A DNA stretch of 64,000 nt from Zopfochytrium polystomum. Its lineage: Eukaryota; Chytridiomycota; Chytridiomycetes; Chytridiales; Chytridiaceae. Below are positions 23,111 to 33,966 of this stretch, piece by piece; position 1 is the first letter of the stretch, and each line of letters starts with the position of its first letter. The stretch spans positions 353,740 through 417,739 of the forward strand of contig JAIVFJ010000036.1 in assembly GCA_025765615.1 (NCBI GenBank). The letters run 5' to 3'. The position numbers and the translations under genes were made by a program. The notes beneath the pieces are model-generated. The model saw only the letters and a program-made list of their open reading frames with translations. It made no database searches and was not told the DNA's origin.

Positions 23111-24420
23111 TTCAACATTCTTTCAGCAACAGTCAGCTGACCTGGAGCTGAGGTGAGCTGCCCTGGTTCAACATTTTTCTGAACCCATTGAGTGTGATTC
23201 TTTTCGCATTGTCCTTGCCGGCGAAGCCAAGGAAAGCAAAGCTAGAATCACCGCCGTTCTTTTCGTTGGATTCAGATTAGGCCTTTCAGTTTACCTGACT
23301 TAGCGCAAGTCGCATCGGTGGCGGCGACGAGGCCGCCGTCGACATAGGAAGCTGGCTTCCTAGGCTCAAATCTCAACACAGTGGATGCATTCCAAATCCT
23401 GGCCGTTTTCCGTTTTGTCAGTACTTCCAGACACAACAAACTGCCCATCAGGACTGAACGCTGCAGAGTAGACAGAGCCAGAGTGCCCTCAAGGACATTT
23501 GTTCAAGCAGGCCAGGCTGTAGGCTGCCCTTTCAACCCTTTTTGGCATGACAAATAAGCTGGCACCTTTCTGACAAACGTCTTGTAAAACTCAGAGCGAC
23601 TTGGAGCGAAGGGCACAGCTGTGAAATAAACGTGCAAAGTAGATGCCTTGAGGGGAATTAGAAAAGTTTTCAGCACTCTTGTCATATCTTCCAGCAGAGA
23701 ATGCAGTGGTAGGTTCCGAGAGACTGGAAGCTGCTTTTGAAATTGGTCATGGCCAGAATCACCAAGTCAAGTGAGTCTACTAACTGCAGGCTCAAAGTGT
23801 TGTCCATGATTTTCAAAGAAGTGTTGCACTTCAGCCAGGAGATTTTCTGATGCGGTGTTGGTAGAGGAGACAGGTTTGGTGCATGCTTGGACAGTGAATG
23901 GCGGGAAAGTTTGCTTGGGAGAATCTCTGCTGATATCGTGATGGGCTTGTGGAACATCCTCTCTTTCTTGGTGGATCCATCAAGCACAAGGAATTGATCA
24001 AGCATGTGTATGCATCTCTTCACATCTTCACTGTTCTCCTTGTCCAGCAGCGACACGATTCCTGCTGCGGTCAGAGGTTCATAAGCAAGAACAATGATTG
24101 CCAGCGCAGAATGAAGCAGGGACTCCAAGCTATCCAACTTTGCAGAGTCGAGAATGCCAGCAAAGATTCTGTCATACATTTTATCAATGCTACCATTCAA
24201 CTTGTCCCCCTCTGGAAGGTTTGGAGGGGCAGGCAGATAGAGAGATCATTAGTGTTAGCTTTAGGGGCTGTAGGAACAACGGCTGGAACAATTGCAGAAA
24301 GCCGAGAAGAAGGCAGGTTTGCGCTATAATCGGTCATAAGTTCCCACAATACTGCATCGCTGTAAACATGGGGGCCGGCGCGGGGGGAACAAAAAGCTCA
24401 ATGGCACCCTTTTTACTTTC

Positions 24421-27400
24421 TCAATTGTTACAAGCCGGTACCACAAGAACACGCTCAAGCAATTCGCGCAGCGACTCTTTCGTAACGACTTCGTGCCACT
24501 CGGTCAAAAACGGAGACGGCGTGGGCGGTGGTAGCAGCTGTCGAGGTCCTATTGGTGATGGAGGAGAAGAGGTCGACGGGGTTGGCGACGACTCCCGGTG
24601 CCTGGAACTCCGCCGCGACTCCCTCGACTCACGCTTCGCGCTTTCCCACACGAGCAGGGAGGTTGGAAGAAGAGGAACGGGGTTCGTTGGTTTTGTTGGA
24701 ACGTCGCCGTTTGATGCTGATTCTGGCAAAGCGATGACGGGACACGGCGGATCCTGTTGCCGCGACCAATCGACGGCAAACTAATGCGAGAAGTACACGG
24801 AATGTTTGGAAAGAATGGTCGTAGAGGCAGCGAGACACACATGACGATAGTCATTAGAGGATTTGAAGCGGGAGCGTCGAGGGTGTATACTTACCGTGAA
24901 TTGGGTCGACTCCCTCGGAACTTCGATGAATACCGCTCTAGGCGTCGTCTTTGACGCTGCGCAGGTTTCAACCAACGCAACAAAATCGCTCCCCTCAATG
25001 ACTTCTACCGACATTAAATGAAGCAAGTCCGCGACAGCAGACTGCCTGCCCGCCGGAGACGTCAAAACAATCACTACCGGCGGCCGCGCGCGCAGTGCAA
25101 TCCCGTCATTTCCCACCGCAGTCGTCGCCGTGGTCGCAATCGTAGCGGTCGGCCGCAGTGTCCCGTTGGACGAAAACCCGGTGCGCGAGCCCGCCACCGA
25201 GCTTCGAGGCGACGACGGCGACCACCCGGGCTCGAGAAATGAGAACTTGCTCACCGGGCGACCCGCGCCGGCAACTCCCGCACCGGCACCGAGCTGAGCA
25301 GATCCCGCCGCTAAGGGACTACCACCCACCGGCGGTGTCGTCGCAGCGCTGTTTGTTCGCATCACGGCAACCCCGCCACCGCTCCACGCGCTGCGGTGAA
25401 AATTGCGCGGCAGCGACGCCGCGGGGTGGCCCGCCCTGCCGCCGCCGCTGCCGCCGCTGCGGTATCCCGCGGCGGGCACCGCGACCGCGTACTTGATGCA
25501 CAGCTCCAGGACGGTGCGCCGCGATAGCGGCTTGAAGAGCACGCCCGTGATGCTCGAACGCAGGTCGCCTGAGGCCTCGGTTCCAGCCGCGTCGTCGGTC
25601 AGCACGAACACTGGCAGGTCGGCATTGTTTGCGCGAATACGGATGGCCGTCTCCCGGCTTTGTGTCGGAGAGTTTTTCAGCCAGGGGGGTGGGGATTCGC
25701 CGGCGGGACGAGTGAGGATAGAAGCTGGAAGTGAAGGGAGGGTGGGGAAGAGGCGCTTGGCACAGACTTACCCTTGGATGGTGCCCCGCAGCCCCCAATC
25801 GACAAACACCATCCCAAACGCCCGTCCCGCGCAGTGCCGCACGGCATCCATACCGTCCGCGACCTCGACGACCTCATACCCGACGCCGCACGTCTCGACC
25901 AGCCGCCGCGTCGCCGCCCGGTTCGTCGCGTCGTGGTCGACCACCAGCACCGCGGCCGTCCCGCTCCCGCCGCTCGCGCTGCTGCTCCGCCCGTGGACGC
26001 CGGTGGCCGCCGCAGATCGTGTGCGCGCAGAGTACTGCCGCGCGGCGGAGGCGGCGGTGGTGGCGGCAGCAGTGTGCTGGCGGTGGGGCGCCGAGGCCGG
26101 CGAGGAACGGTGACGCGTCGGCAGTGTTGTGCTAGCCGGGGGAGCGAGGGCGGTGGTCAAGCCGTGCACCGGCTGCGACGGCGGAGCCACGACGCCGTGT
26201 GACTCTGGCGTCGTCGTCTCCTTGGTTGGGTCGTGCTCGCCGGTGCGCGTAGGTGGTTTGGGCTCCGATGGGCGGGGTGCCCAGGTTTTGATGACATGCA
26301 CCAAGACGGACTTTGTAATGGGCCGTGACACGAAACCGGTGGCGCCGCGCTGCTCCAGATTCAAGCTTTCCTCGGGTCTGAGTGGGTTTGCGATGACCAC
26401 GACGATCGGGCAAGCCCATTGGTATTTACATTTGCTCAGCATATCCTGATCGTTTGGTAATGAGAAGCAAACACAAGTTGAATGAGAATAGCGCGTGACG
26501 ACAGACAAAGAGTGACTTTTAAAACACTGGGCTCGTACCTCTCCTTTGAATTGACATGCCGCGTAGTCGATAAGAATAACATCACAATGAACAGTGTTGA
26601 ATAGAACCATCGCCTCCTCTCCATCCTTTGCATCATGTACGGTTATAGTCGTGCTCAAAACCTTGAGCATTTTGGCAACAAGCTGACGGCTCACTGCTGA
26701 CTCGTCAATGAGAAGAACGCTCGCCGTGGACGGCCGCACGAGCTCGCTGCTGGAAAAGTGGCTAGACCGACCGTCTTGCTGCCGTTGGCCCGTCGAATTG
26801 TCTGCCGCAGCTTTGCTTCCGTTTGACGAGCGCCGGCAAACGTCGAGCGGGCTCACTTCGAGCCGTCTCGGCGACTCGCTTGTATTCAAGATCGATATTG
26901 TAGACCTCCGAGACGGCGGCGAGCGCAATGCCATGAGCCCCTCGTCTTCGCTGGTCGAGGGCGACTCTTCTATGTCCATTGGTTCGGCGGCCGCGGCGAC
27001 CGGAACAAAGAGCTCCATTTGAACAGACCTGCCTTCAACTTTGTGCTCGATTCGACCGGACATCAGCTTTACGAACGCGTCTGCCACTGCCAGTTCGAGA
27101 CCTGTCGTCGGTACCTCTGCCGAAAGATCGGGGTCCAGAGCGTACGGGGTGGAAGTAAGCTGGGACTTTTGGAATTGTGCCGATTCCACGCGCACTGTTA
27201 TACGTAAACCGGGGGAATCTGTTCCCCCTTCGTGCCGTATGTGACACCTTGCCTTCGTGCCCGTATCAGCGATCTTAATGAATTTAAAGATGATGAGAGA
27301 CTCAAGTCAATTCCTCGTAGATAAGGCCCCCTTACGAAGAAAAACGAACCTTCAGGCAAACCTGCACCACGGATGTCCACACTTTCCTCAAAGCACTCGG

Positions 27401-28936
27401 ATCAAAAGCGCCGACGATGCCTCCGGGAGGAAGGGAGACGTACACGAACTCGACTCCCTTGGCGAGGAATCTCTCTCTCGTGCTTTCGAGCATGACGTTG
27501 ACCAAAACTCGAAGATCCACATTTTGCAGTGTCAGATTGAGCTGTCCCCGTTCCGACTGCAAAAGGTACGCCACGTCCTCTGCAGCGCGGAGCAGAGTGC
27601 TTGAGCTTTCGCCACTGTCCAGGTTCGCTTTGGAAAACTCCTTGACGAGCCTGATCGCGTACTGGTCTCTGGACAGCGGGGCTGGAGGAACTGGCGGCTC
27701 CAAGTCTGCCGTATTCACAACCACGCTGCGGCTGGGCACTTCGAGCACCACCTTACCGTCGCCCTGTTTCTCCTCATGCTCTTTCGTCACCGGCGGTGGT
27801 GGCCCGGAAGCAAGCAGCAAGAGTATCGCCACGAAGACAAGCGCGTGGACGTGAAGGGCCTGGACTACGTCCGTCGCGTAGTGGCCACCCAAATTGGCCG
27901 CGCCAGCGCGACGGGCCCAGCCCACGTTCGCCACAAGCCCCACGATCCCCGCCACAGCAGCGCCACTCCAACCCCCCGCGACCCCCGCGACCACCATCCC
28001 CGCGGCGACAGCGTACTCCCCCAGCAACCCCGATCCGCGCACCGCGGCGGCCGCCAGGGCGCCGCAGACGATGACGCTCGCCGCCCCAGCTGCCACGTGG
28101 ACCCAGGCGGCGGGCCGACGCGCGAGCTTGACCGCCGCGGTCATGGCGGCGGCCGCAAAGCTCGTGTGGTCGCCGGGTTGGTCGGCCGCCGCTGCGCCGG
28201 CGGCTTTCGCGGCGTAGAGGCAGGCGAGGGAAAAGTAAAAGGCGGCGAGGCCACCTGTAAAGTCTCCGGACGCATCTGCCAGCACTCCGTCGGGTTGCTC
28301 CGTGGCGGGAGCCGCAGCCCACGCGGCGCGGACTTGCGCTCTCACGAACGAGCCGGCGATGGCGGAGACGGCGAAGGCGAGCGCGACGGCGAGCCGGCCG
28401 ATCGCGCTGTTGGGGGCGGGGGAGATCGCGTCCTGGGCAGCATCGGAGTCGACATTGATGGCGGCGGGGTGGCGCTGCGCTGGGCGGCTAGTGTTGTAGT
28501 GAGAGGGAAATAGGAGGTGGAGCGGGAGGGCGGCGGCGGCGGCAGCTACGATCGCGCCTTCGGCGAGGTGGATAGCCGAGATGGCGGCGTCGGCGGGGGC
28601 GGAGCTGGCAGCCGGCCACGCTGGGCTTGAGTCATGGGCGCTGTGGAGTTGCGCGACAAGTTGACCCACAAACAGGGCGACGGGGATAAAGAGGAGTTCC
28701 AGGCCGCGCGCTTCGGCGATGAGGTTGCGGCCGCGGCTGCTGCTGCTGTCGGTGCTAAAATTGACGGCGAGGACGGTGAGGACGGCCGCGTGGAGGCCCG
28801 TAGCGAGGCCGGAGAGGCCGAGGGCAAATGCCGCTCTTGCGGCAGCATAGGCTAACGCCGTGCAGCTCACCGTGGCTACGGCGACGCGCGCCCCACAGCG
28901 TCTGGCGCTCTTCGCGTCCGCTTCCGCGCCGAGCAT
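24421..28936 (-). CDS. Hybrid histidine kinase with degenerate core and three receiver-like domains
   Basis: Five exons close exactly: 27350-28936, 26539-27273, 25772-26445, 24895-25657 and 24421-24780, for 1372 residues. The N-terminal 350 residues are Ala/Leu/Val-rich with many membrane segments. The kinase dimerisation region shows SGESSSTLL ... SERGQLNLTLQNVDLR but no H-box (HExRTP). The ATPase region keeps a GLELAVADAFVKLMSG stretch while its N-box asparagines are missing. REC1 (about 718-830) keeps the phospho-Asp (VILIDYAA) but has Arg for the conserved Lys (FVSRPI). REC2 (about 938-1060) is complete: VLVVDHD, VFVDWGL, VLTDD, LFKPL. REC3 (about 1165 to the end) lacks the acidic pair and has Glu where the Asp belongs (VFIEVPR). 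It probably works as a signalling scaffold or phosphorelay acceptor rather than an active kinase. Confidence 0.9.
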
Positions 28937-30058
28937 GAATTATTATGGCGATGGCTGCAGAGCTACCCACAACGCGCGTCGATAAAAGGCCCTTCCTTTT
29001 TATGCGGAAATATTTTTGACGTTTATCGAACGGCTTTCGTAACAAACGTAAACCGCGCACGACGCTGGCGATCCCAACGCCGTCCAATCAGGAACGATCG
29101 ACCATCGGAATGGTCACGCAGAACGCAGTCATCGCACGAGGTGTGACGCAGAGAAATCGTGAGTGACGCGGGTACGAGAGAAAAAACGCGCGGGAACAGC
29201 TTTGACAGGCGCGTGCGGCGCGTCTAATAATTTTCGCGGGTTGACGGAACGCGAAAAAATTTTCTTCTTTACCACCATTTTTGTTGCTTTCACCTGGAAA
29301 GGTTCAGAGAGAGCGACGGAATAACGCGACAAAGAGCCGAGACTCCCGTGAGCGGCGGGCTTGACGTGTGCGAATCGCATTGATCCCGCAGCAACGCCCG
29401 ACCTCCGATCCGTTGGGGGGGTCCGCACTGCGCCTTCGAGACTGCTCCCTCTGCTTCCAAACAGAAACGCGTTCGAGGTTCGGGGAGGGGCAGGGTGTTG
29501 TGTGCTGCACCGGGGCCGTCAAAGCTACCGGCACACGCACAGTTCCATCAAACGACCGAACTTCCTTCCAAACGTTTCGATCGAATTTTGCTTTGGTGCT
29601 CAACGCCCAGTTAATTGCACCCTGGGCACAAACAGCATGGTTGAGAGCGCCTGTATTTGGAAATGGCTCGATCGTTTTTCTGGTAATTCAGTTCCCCGCT
29701 AATAGTTGTTTTTATTTTTCGGAAGAGCCTTTTCCGACAACGCTATCTTTCACACAATCACAAGACGGCGCTTTTTCGACGAACTGGATTTGAGTTGGAC
29801 GCACGCGGTGCTGACGGGTCTTGCAAAATTCCTTTAATAGAGTTTACGTGTGGAGAGGATAAGAAAAGTTAAGTCCAAATTCAGTTCGCTATACACACCA
29901 CCTGCAGGAAGTCAGCAACTCGGCCCTTCAGCGATGCCTCGCTATCTGTTACTTTGTGCCCTACATCATTTGCTTTGGATGGACGCTTAAACACCGCTTT
30001 CGCCTTTTCGTAGAGTTCCACCACAGTCAGCCGTCTGCGTCAAAGCAAAACATCGGCC
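28937..30058. other. Intergenic, no recognised gene
   Basis: Upstream flank of the histidine kinase gene and 3' flank of the GTPase gene. ORFs at 29129-29793 on both strands show no motif, and I would not annotate them. Confidence 0.5.
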
Positions 30059-31210
30059 TTAGACCGTCTCGCTGCGGGCAGCCTTCTCAATACGCCTCTT
30101 GACTATACCTTTGCAAATTTGTATGACAGTGATGCCGACGACCAGAGTGAGCACGCCGCCGACGCCGATCTCGATGTATATACCAGCGGCCGTGCCGACG
30201 ACTGGGATCGACTTTAAGCGTGATGCGCTGCCGAGGCTGATGAGAGACCCGCTAGCAAGGTCGCAAGGAGCATTTCCAAGCTTTGAAGACGTCGTTTGTG
30301 GCGGAGAGGACGAAGACGCCCACGACGGAGGTGACGATTCCGAGCTGGGCCGGTACCAGGAGCGCCAGGTCTGCAAAAGGGATAGGACAAGCTCCGATGA
30401 TGCCTGCGCATACAGTCTCTCCGACGACGATCATCCTTGCTGCAAATATCTTTGAGTCAAGGTCTATAAGCTGCACACGGCGGTATCGTTGTCCTATTTT
30501 TTGTTTTACGTGTCAAAGCACGCACGGATTAACACTTTCGGAACTTCCGTTCCCTTCACCGTCTCCCTTTCTCAAATGCTCGTACGAAGTTTCTTCACGG
30601 TTTTCGAAAGCAGCTTCTCAACACACTGATTCACTTGATCCAGGGCCCTCGGCAGCGACATTGTATCCTCGATCTTCACATCCAAATTGAAGCAGTCGCA
30701 CTTCTCGTTGACGAAGTTGACGAGAACGGGAACTTTCATCTTTGCCAGACCCTTGAAAAGGCAGCAGAAAGGTAATCCATGTCGAAGATATTGAGAACGA
30801 AAGTAAGCCGAAGTCTCACCAAATCGATACACTCCGCTATGCACCCACCTGTATCGCCCCGGCAATCCTCCTCCATCACTCGGTCGACAAAGTACCACAC
30901 CATATCAAACTTGAGGCGCTCATCCACGACCTCTTGCCCTTTTCGTCGACGATGCACTGTCTCCGACCACCAACAGCGGCCGGGTCCACGAGCGCCAGAA
31001 GCCTGTCAACGTTCAAGTCGAAGCGTGACGGGCAGTGGTGTTTTGCGGCGGTCGTGAAGCCGACGGTGTCGAGGACTCTGACGTGGGGAGTCGGTGTGGA
31101 GGGTGGCGCGGTCGGTGATGGGCCCGCCGGCGCCGGCGCGTGCGAGCGGGAGGCCGAACACGTTGTTGACGAGGGTGGACTTGCCGCGGCGAGGACTATT
31201 GTGAAGCGGT

Positions 31211-31241
<31 letters not shown>

Positions 31242-31277
31242 CCAGGCGGCACTCTGGGCAGCAGAGAGGCGGGACAC
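30059..31277 (-). CDS. GTPase with DUF697-like membrane tail, frame-disrupted
   Basis: Pieces in order give a P-loop (RRGKSTLVNNVFGLP, near 31165-31200), a G3-like VRVLDTVGF, then MVWYFVDRVMEEDCRGDTGG and, after an intron (GTGAGA..CAAG at about 30755-30820), MKVPVLVNFVNEKCDC. A further exon has IDLDSKIFAARM and CPIPFADLALLVPAQLGI, typical of the hydrophobic DUF697-like region that follows GTPase domains in several eukaryotic families. IPVVGTAAGIYIEIGVGGVL lies nearer the end. The P-loop and the DTVG motif are in different frames, and the tail uses two or three frames near 30240-30300. At least two single-base shifts are therefore needed. It could be a real gene with assembly indels or a young pseudogene. 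Confidence 0.6.
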
Positions 31278-31443
31278 TGCTTGCTCCTCAAGAGGGTGGG
31301 AGGGTGGGTGGGTTGCTGCATGGTGGGAAGTGGGGAGTGGGAAGTGGGAAGTGGGAAGTGGGAGATGATTGCAGTGCCCGACAGTGCCAGACAGACAGTG
31401 CCCGAAGCGTGAAGAAAACTGTCAGCCAGCCACACAACTGAAA

Positions 31444-32464
31444 ATGTCAAAGGTCGTGATCGTGACGGGCGCATCGCGAGGTGCGTACATCCTGTACTAC
31501 ATACTACACATGTGCGCTTGCCGATGCTCATGCGCTAACACCGGCTCCTGTGTCGCTCAGGCATCGGCCTCGCCGTCGTGCGAACCCTGCTTCGCAAGGG
31601 CGCCCGCGTCGTCGGCGTGTCGCGGACCCCTATTGCCGCCGTCCCCGAGCTGCAGTCGCTGCAGGCGGCGCACCCGTCGGAGCTCACCTACGTCGAGACA
31701 GACGTGACGTCGGCCGCGGCGCCGGCGCAAGTCGTCGCCCGTGCGCAGCAGGTGTTCGGGCGGCTGGACGGCGTCGTGTTCAACGCGGGCGTGTTGGAGC
31801 CCATCGCGAGGCTGGCGGACGTCGAGGCCGCGCAGTTCATGAGGCTGATGGATGTCAATGTCGGGTCGGTTGTCGCGTTTGCAAAGGAGGCGCTGCCCGC
31901 GTTGCGGAGGGCTGGCGGAAAGATGGTGAGGGATCACTGAGAGCTTCCCTCTGCCTGTGTTGGCGGGTCCTGGTCGAAGTGGCTGACCTCGGCACACATT
32001 TCCGCTGCAGATCTTTGTGTCCTCGGGCGCCGCAACAAGCGCATACTCGGGCTGGGGACCGTACTGCGCATCAAAAGCTGCGCTGAATATGCTCTGCGAA
32101 GTTTACAGCAAAGAGGAGCGAGACGTGGTTTCCATCGCATTGCGCCCAGGTGCATCTGAAGAAGAGCTACTCGATTCTTCTTCCGCTAACCCCTCGTTTT
32201 CTTTTTGTTCCCAATGCGTTCCTCTCCAACCCAGGCGTCGTCGACACAGAAATGCAAGCGATCATTCGCGAGGGAAAGCACGCCAGCAGCATGACGGCCG
32301 ACAAGCACCAGTCGTTCGTCAAGCTGCACGAGGACGGCAAGCTCCTGCCTCCCGAAAAGCCCGGGCACGTGATAGCCGAGCTGGCGCTGCGCGCCCCGAG
32401 CGAGCTCACGGGCAAGTTTATTACCTGGAGCGATCCGCTGCTGGCAGACTTTCAGCTTGCATGA
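31444..32464 (+). CDS. Short-chain dehydrogenase/reductase
   Basis: NAD(P)-dependent oxidoreductase of the classical SDR family. Four exons close exactly: 31444-31480, 31561-31925, 32011-32149 and 32235-32464, for 256 residues and a TGA stop. The cofactor-binding glycine motif TGASRGIG straddles the first intron. NAG follows at about residue 90. The catalytic Ser is in IFVSSGAA and the Tyr-Lys pair is in YCASK. After the active site comes RPGVVDTEMQ, as in fungal YIR035C/benzil-reductase-like and sepiapterin-reductase-like members. There is no signal peptide, so it is probably cytosolic. The substrate is unknown. All introns are 78-85 nt with GT..AG ends. Confidence 0.93.
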
Positions 32465-32672
32465 TGTCGGTCGGCTTGTTTGAAGTTGGGGCCGGCGTTG
32501 GAAAGGGGTGTGTGTGCGTGTGTGCGGATTGTTGTCCCCGCCAGCTTCGCAGGAAGCTAAACGCACTGAATGGGCTATGGTCGAAGGTGAGCATTACAGA
32601 AGGCCTAGAGCAGCAGGCTTCGAGGTTGTCTGACATGGAAACAGTTTCGAATCACACCCCCGTCAACGAGCC

Positions 32673-33896
32673 ATGATCGCCGCCGGCTCCTCGCTCGCCC
32701 GCATCGCCGTGGCTGCGCTCCGACGCCCCGCCGTCGCCACTGCCAGATCGTCGTCCATCCTACCGCCTGCCGCGAACGTACCCGCCGCCGCCGCCGCCGC
32801 CGCCACCTTCACCTCAGTCGCACGGCGCACCATCTTCCACAACAGCAACCGCCAGCACCCGCTCGCGCGCCACTACGCAACCGAAACCGGCTCGCGCACG
32901 CCTGCACCACCGCCGCCGTCCTCGTCATCGCCATCGTCGCCGCAGTCGTCGTCGTCGTCGACCGCCGAGCCGGCAACGTCGCCCGACATCGAGTGGAAGG
33001 CCGACAAGGCCGCGGACTGGTTTCTGCAGGCCGAGGCACTGATCGAAAAGGGGGGTGAGGTGTCCCAGCGCGCGAGACTTTCCCTTCTCGCCGCGAAAAG
33101 CACACGGTTGAACACCTCTTTCAACGAATAGGATATTGATGGAGCGAAAAAGGCGTATTTGGGTAGGTCATCCGCGCGTTGAGTGTGAGGCATCCTCATA
33201 AGAGTTTGTTCCTTCGTCTTTTTTTTTTTTGATGACTCAATTAACCAACTTCCGACCACAAACACCGCCACTGCCACATTATCACCGCCTTCAGAATCCG
33301 TCTTTTACGTGCCGTCCGCAGACGGATTCTACAACGTCGGGTACTGCCTCTATCTTTCGGGTAAGTCGAACGGGAAAAGCGGCGCTTTTCGCCAAAAAAA
33401 AAATAAATAAATTATCTGACTCCCCCCCCGTTTCGCGAATGCCCACCTCCTCCCGCAAACAGAACAACTCGAAGACGCCGTGCAGGCGTGGGAGCGCGCG
33501 ATCGAGCTGGACCCCAACCACGTGTCGGCGCACGTCAACCTGGCGAACGTGCTGGCGCTGCACCTGAAGAAGCCGGAAAGGGCCGTCGACCACTACAGGG
33601 AGGCGGTCCGCCTGAACCCGAACGACGGCGAGGTAAACAAAAAATGCTTCATTAGGACCATCGCATGCTGCGAATTTAAATATAGCCCTTGAACTGTTTT
33701 CCCCCCCCCCTTGTTTGCGGCCTTCGTAACTTCCCAGGTTCAGTACAACCTCGGGGTGGTTTTGGACCTACTGGGTCGGCTGGAGGAGGCGGTGCAAACG
33801 TACGAGGCGGCAGAAAAGCTGGGCGTGGAACAGGCGCAAAAGAACTTGCGAAACGCGCGCGCAAAGCTGCTGAAAAAGATGATGGATGCTGCGTGA
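32673..33896 (+). CDS. Mitochondrial-type TPR protein
   Basis: Exons 32673-33054, 33132-33162, 33295-33360, 33463-33632 and 33738-33896. The first 75 residues are Ala/Arg/Ser-rich without acidic residues, like a mitochondrial presequence. A Ser/Pro linker follows. TPR repeats then appear: DGFYNVGYCLYLSG, LEDAVQAWERAIELDPNHVS, ANVLALHLKKPERAVDHYRE and QYNLGVVLDLLGRLEEAVQT. The C-terminus is basic and helical. The join between exons 1 and 2 is out of phase by one unless a base is removed from the six-G run at 33050-33055; then EKG|DIDGAKKAYL reads through and the total is 268 residues. TPR proteins mediate protein contacts; the partner is unknown. Confidence 0.82.
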
Positions 33897-33966
33897 GGGG
33901 CCACTCCATCTTCCCCGTCGATTGCTTGCACGAAAAGGAAACAGTTTTACGCCTTCTCTTGTTTGT

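Larger units (their letters stand above)
19640..24230 (-). pseudogene. Decayed NACHT-WD40 (STAND) gene, split by repeats
   Basis: Fragments in the order expected for a minus-strand NACHT-WD40 protein. At 23682-24200 a 172-residue ORF resembles the helical region after a fungal NACHT domain (LDSLESLLHSALAIIVLAYE, PLTAAGIVSLLDKENSEDVK). Downstream, WD40 pieces appear at 23350-23500 (SVYSAAFSPDGQFVVSGS), 22085-22260 (LEGHSRDVCSASLSPDGQLV, then DKTIRIWNASTG in another frame) and 19640-19910 (DHTIRIWKCIHW, NVYCAAFSPNRQFIVSGG). Frameshifts and stops separate them. The NACHT P-loop region is absent; homology stops near 24230. A 1.3-kb dispersed repeat and other non-coding sequence lie between the WD40 pieces. 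In fungi this class is tied to nonself recognition and cell death, but this copy cannot make a complete protein. Confidence 0.75.

Noticed and set aside
24098..24784. 228-residue plus-strand ORF
   Set aside because: Crosses the end of the NACHT-WD40 remnant and the antisense of the histidine-kinase last exon; composition is that of a shadow frame.
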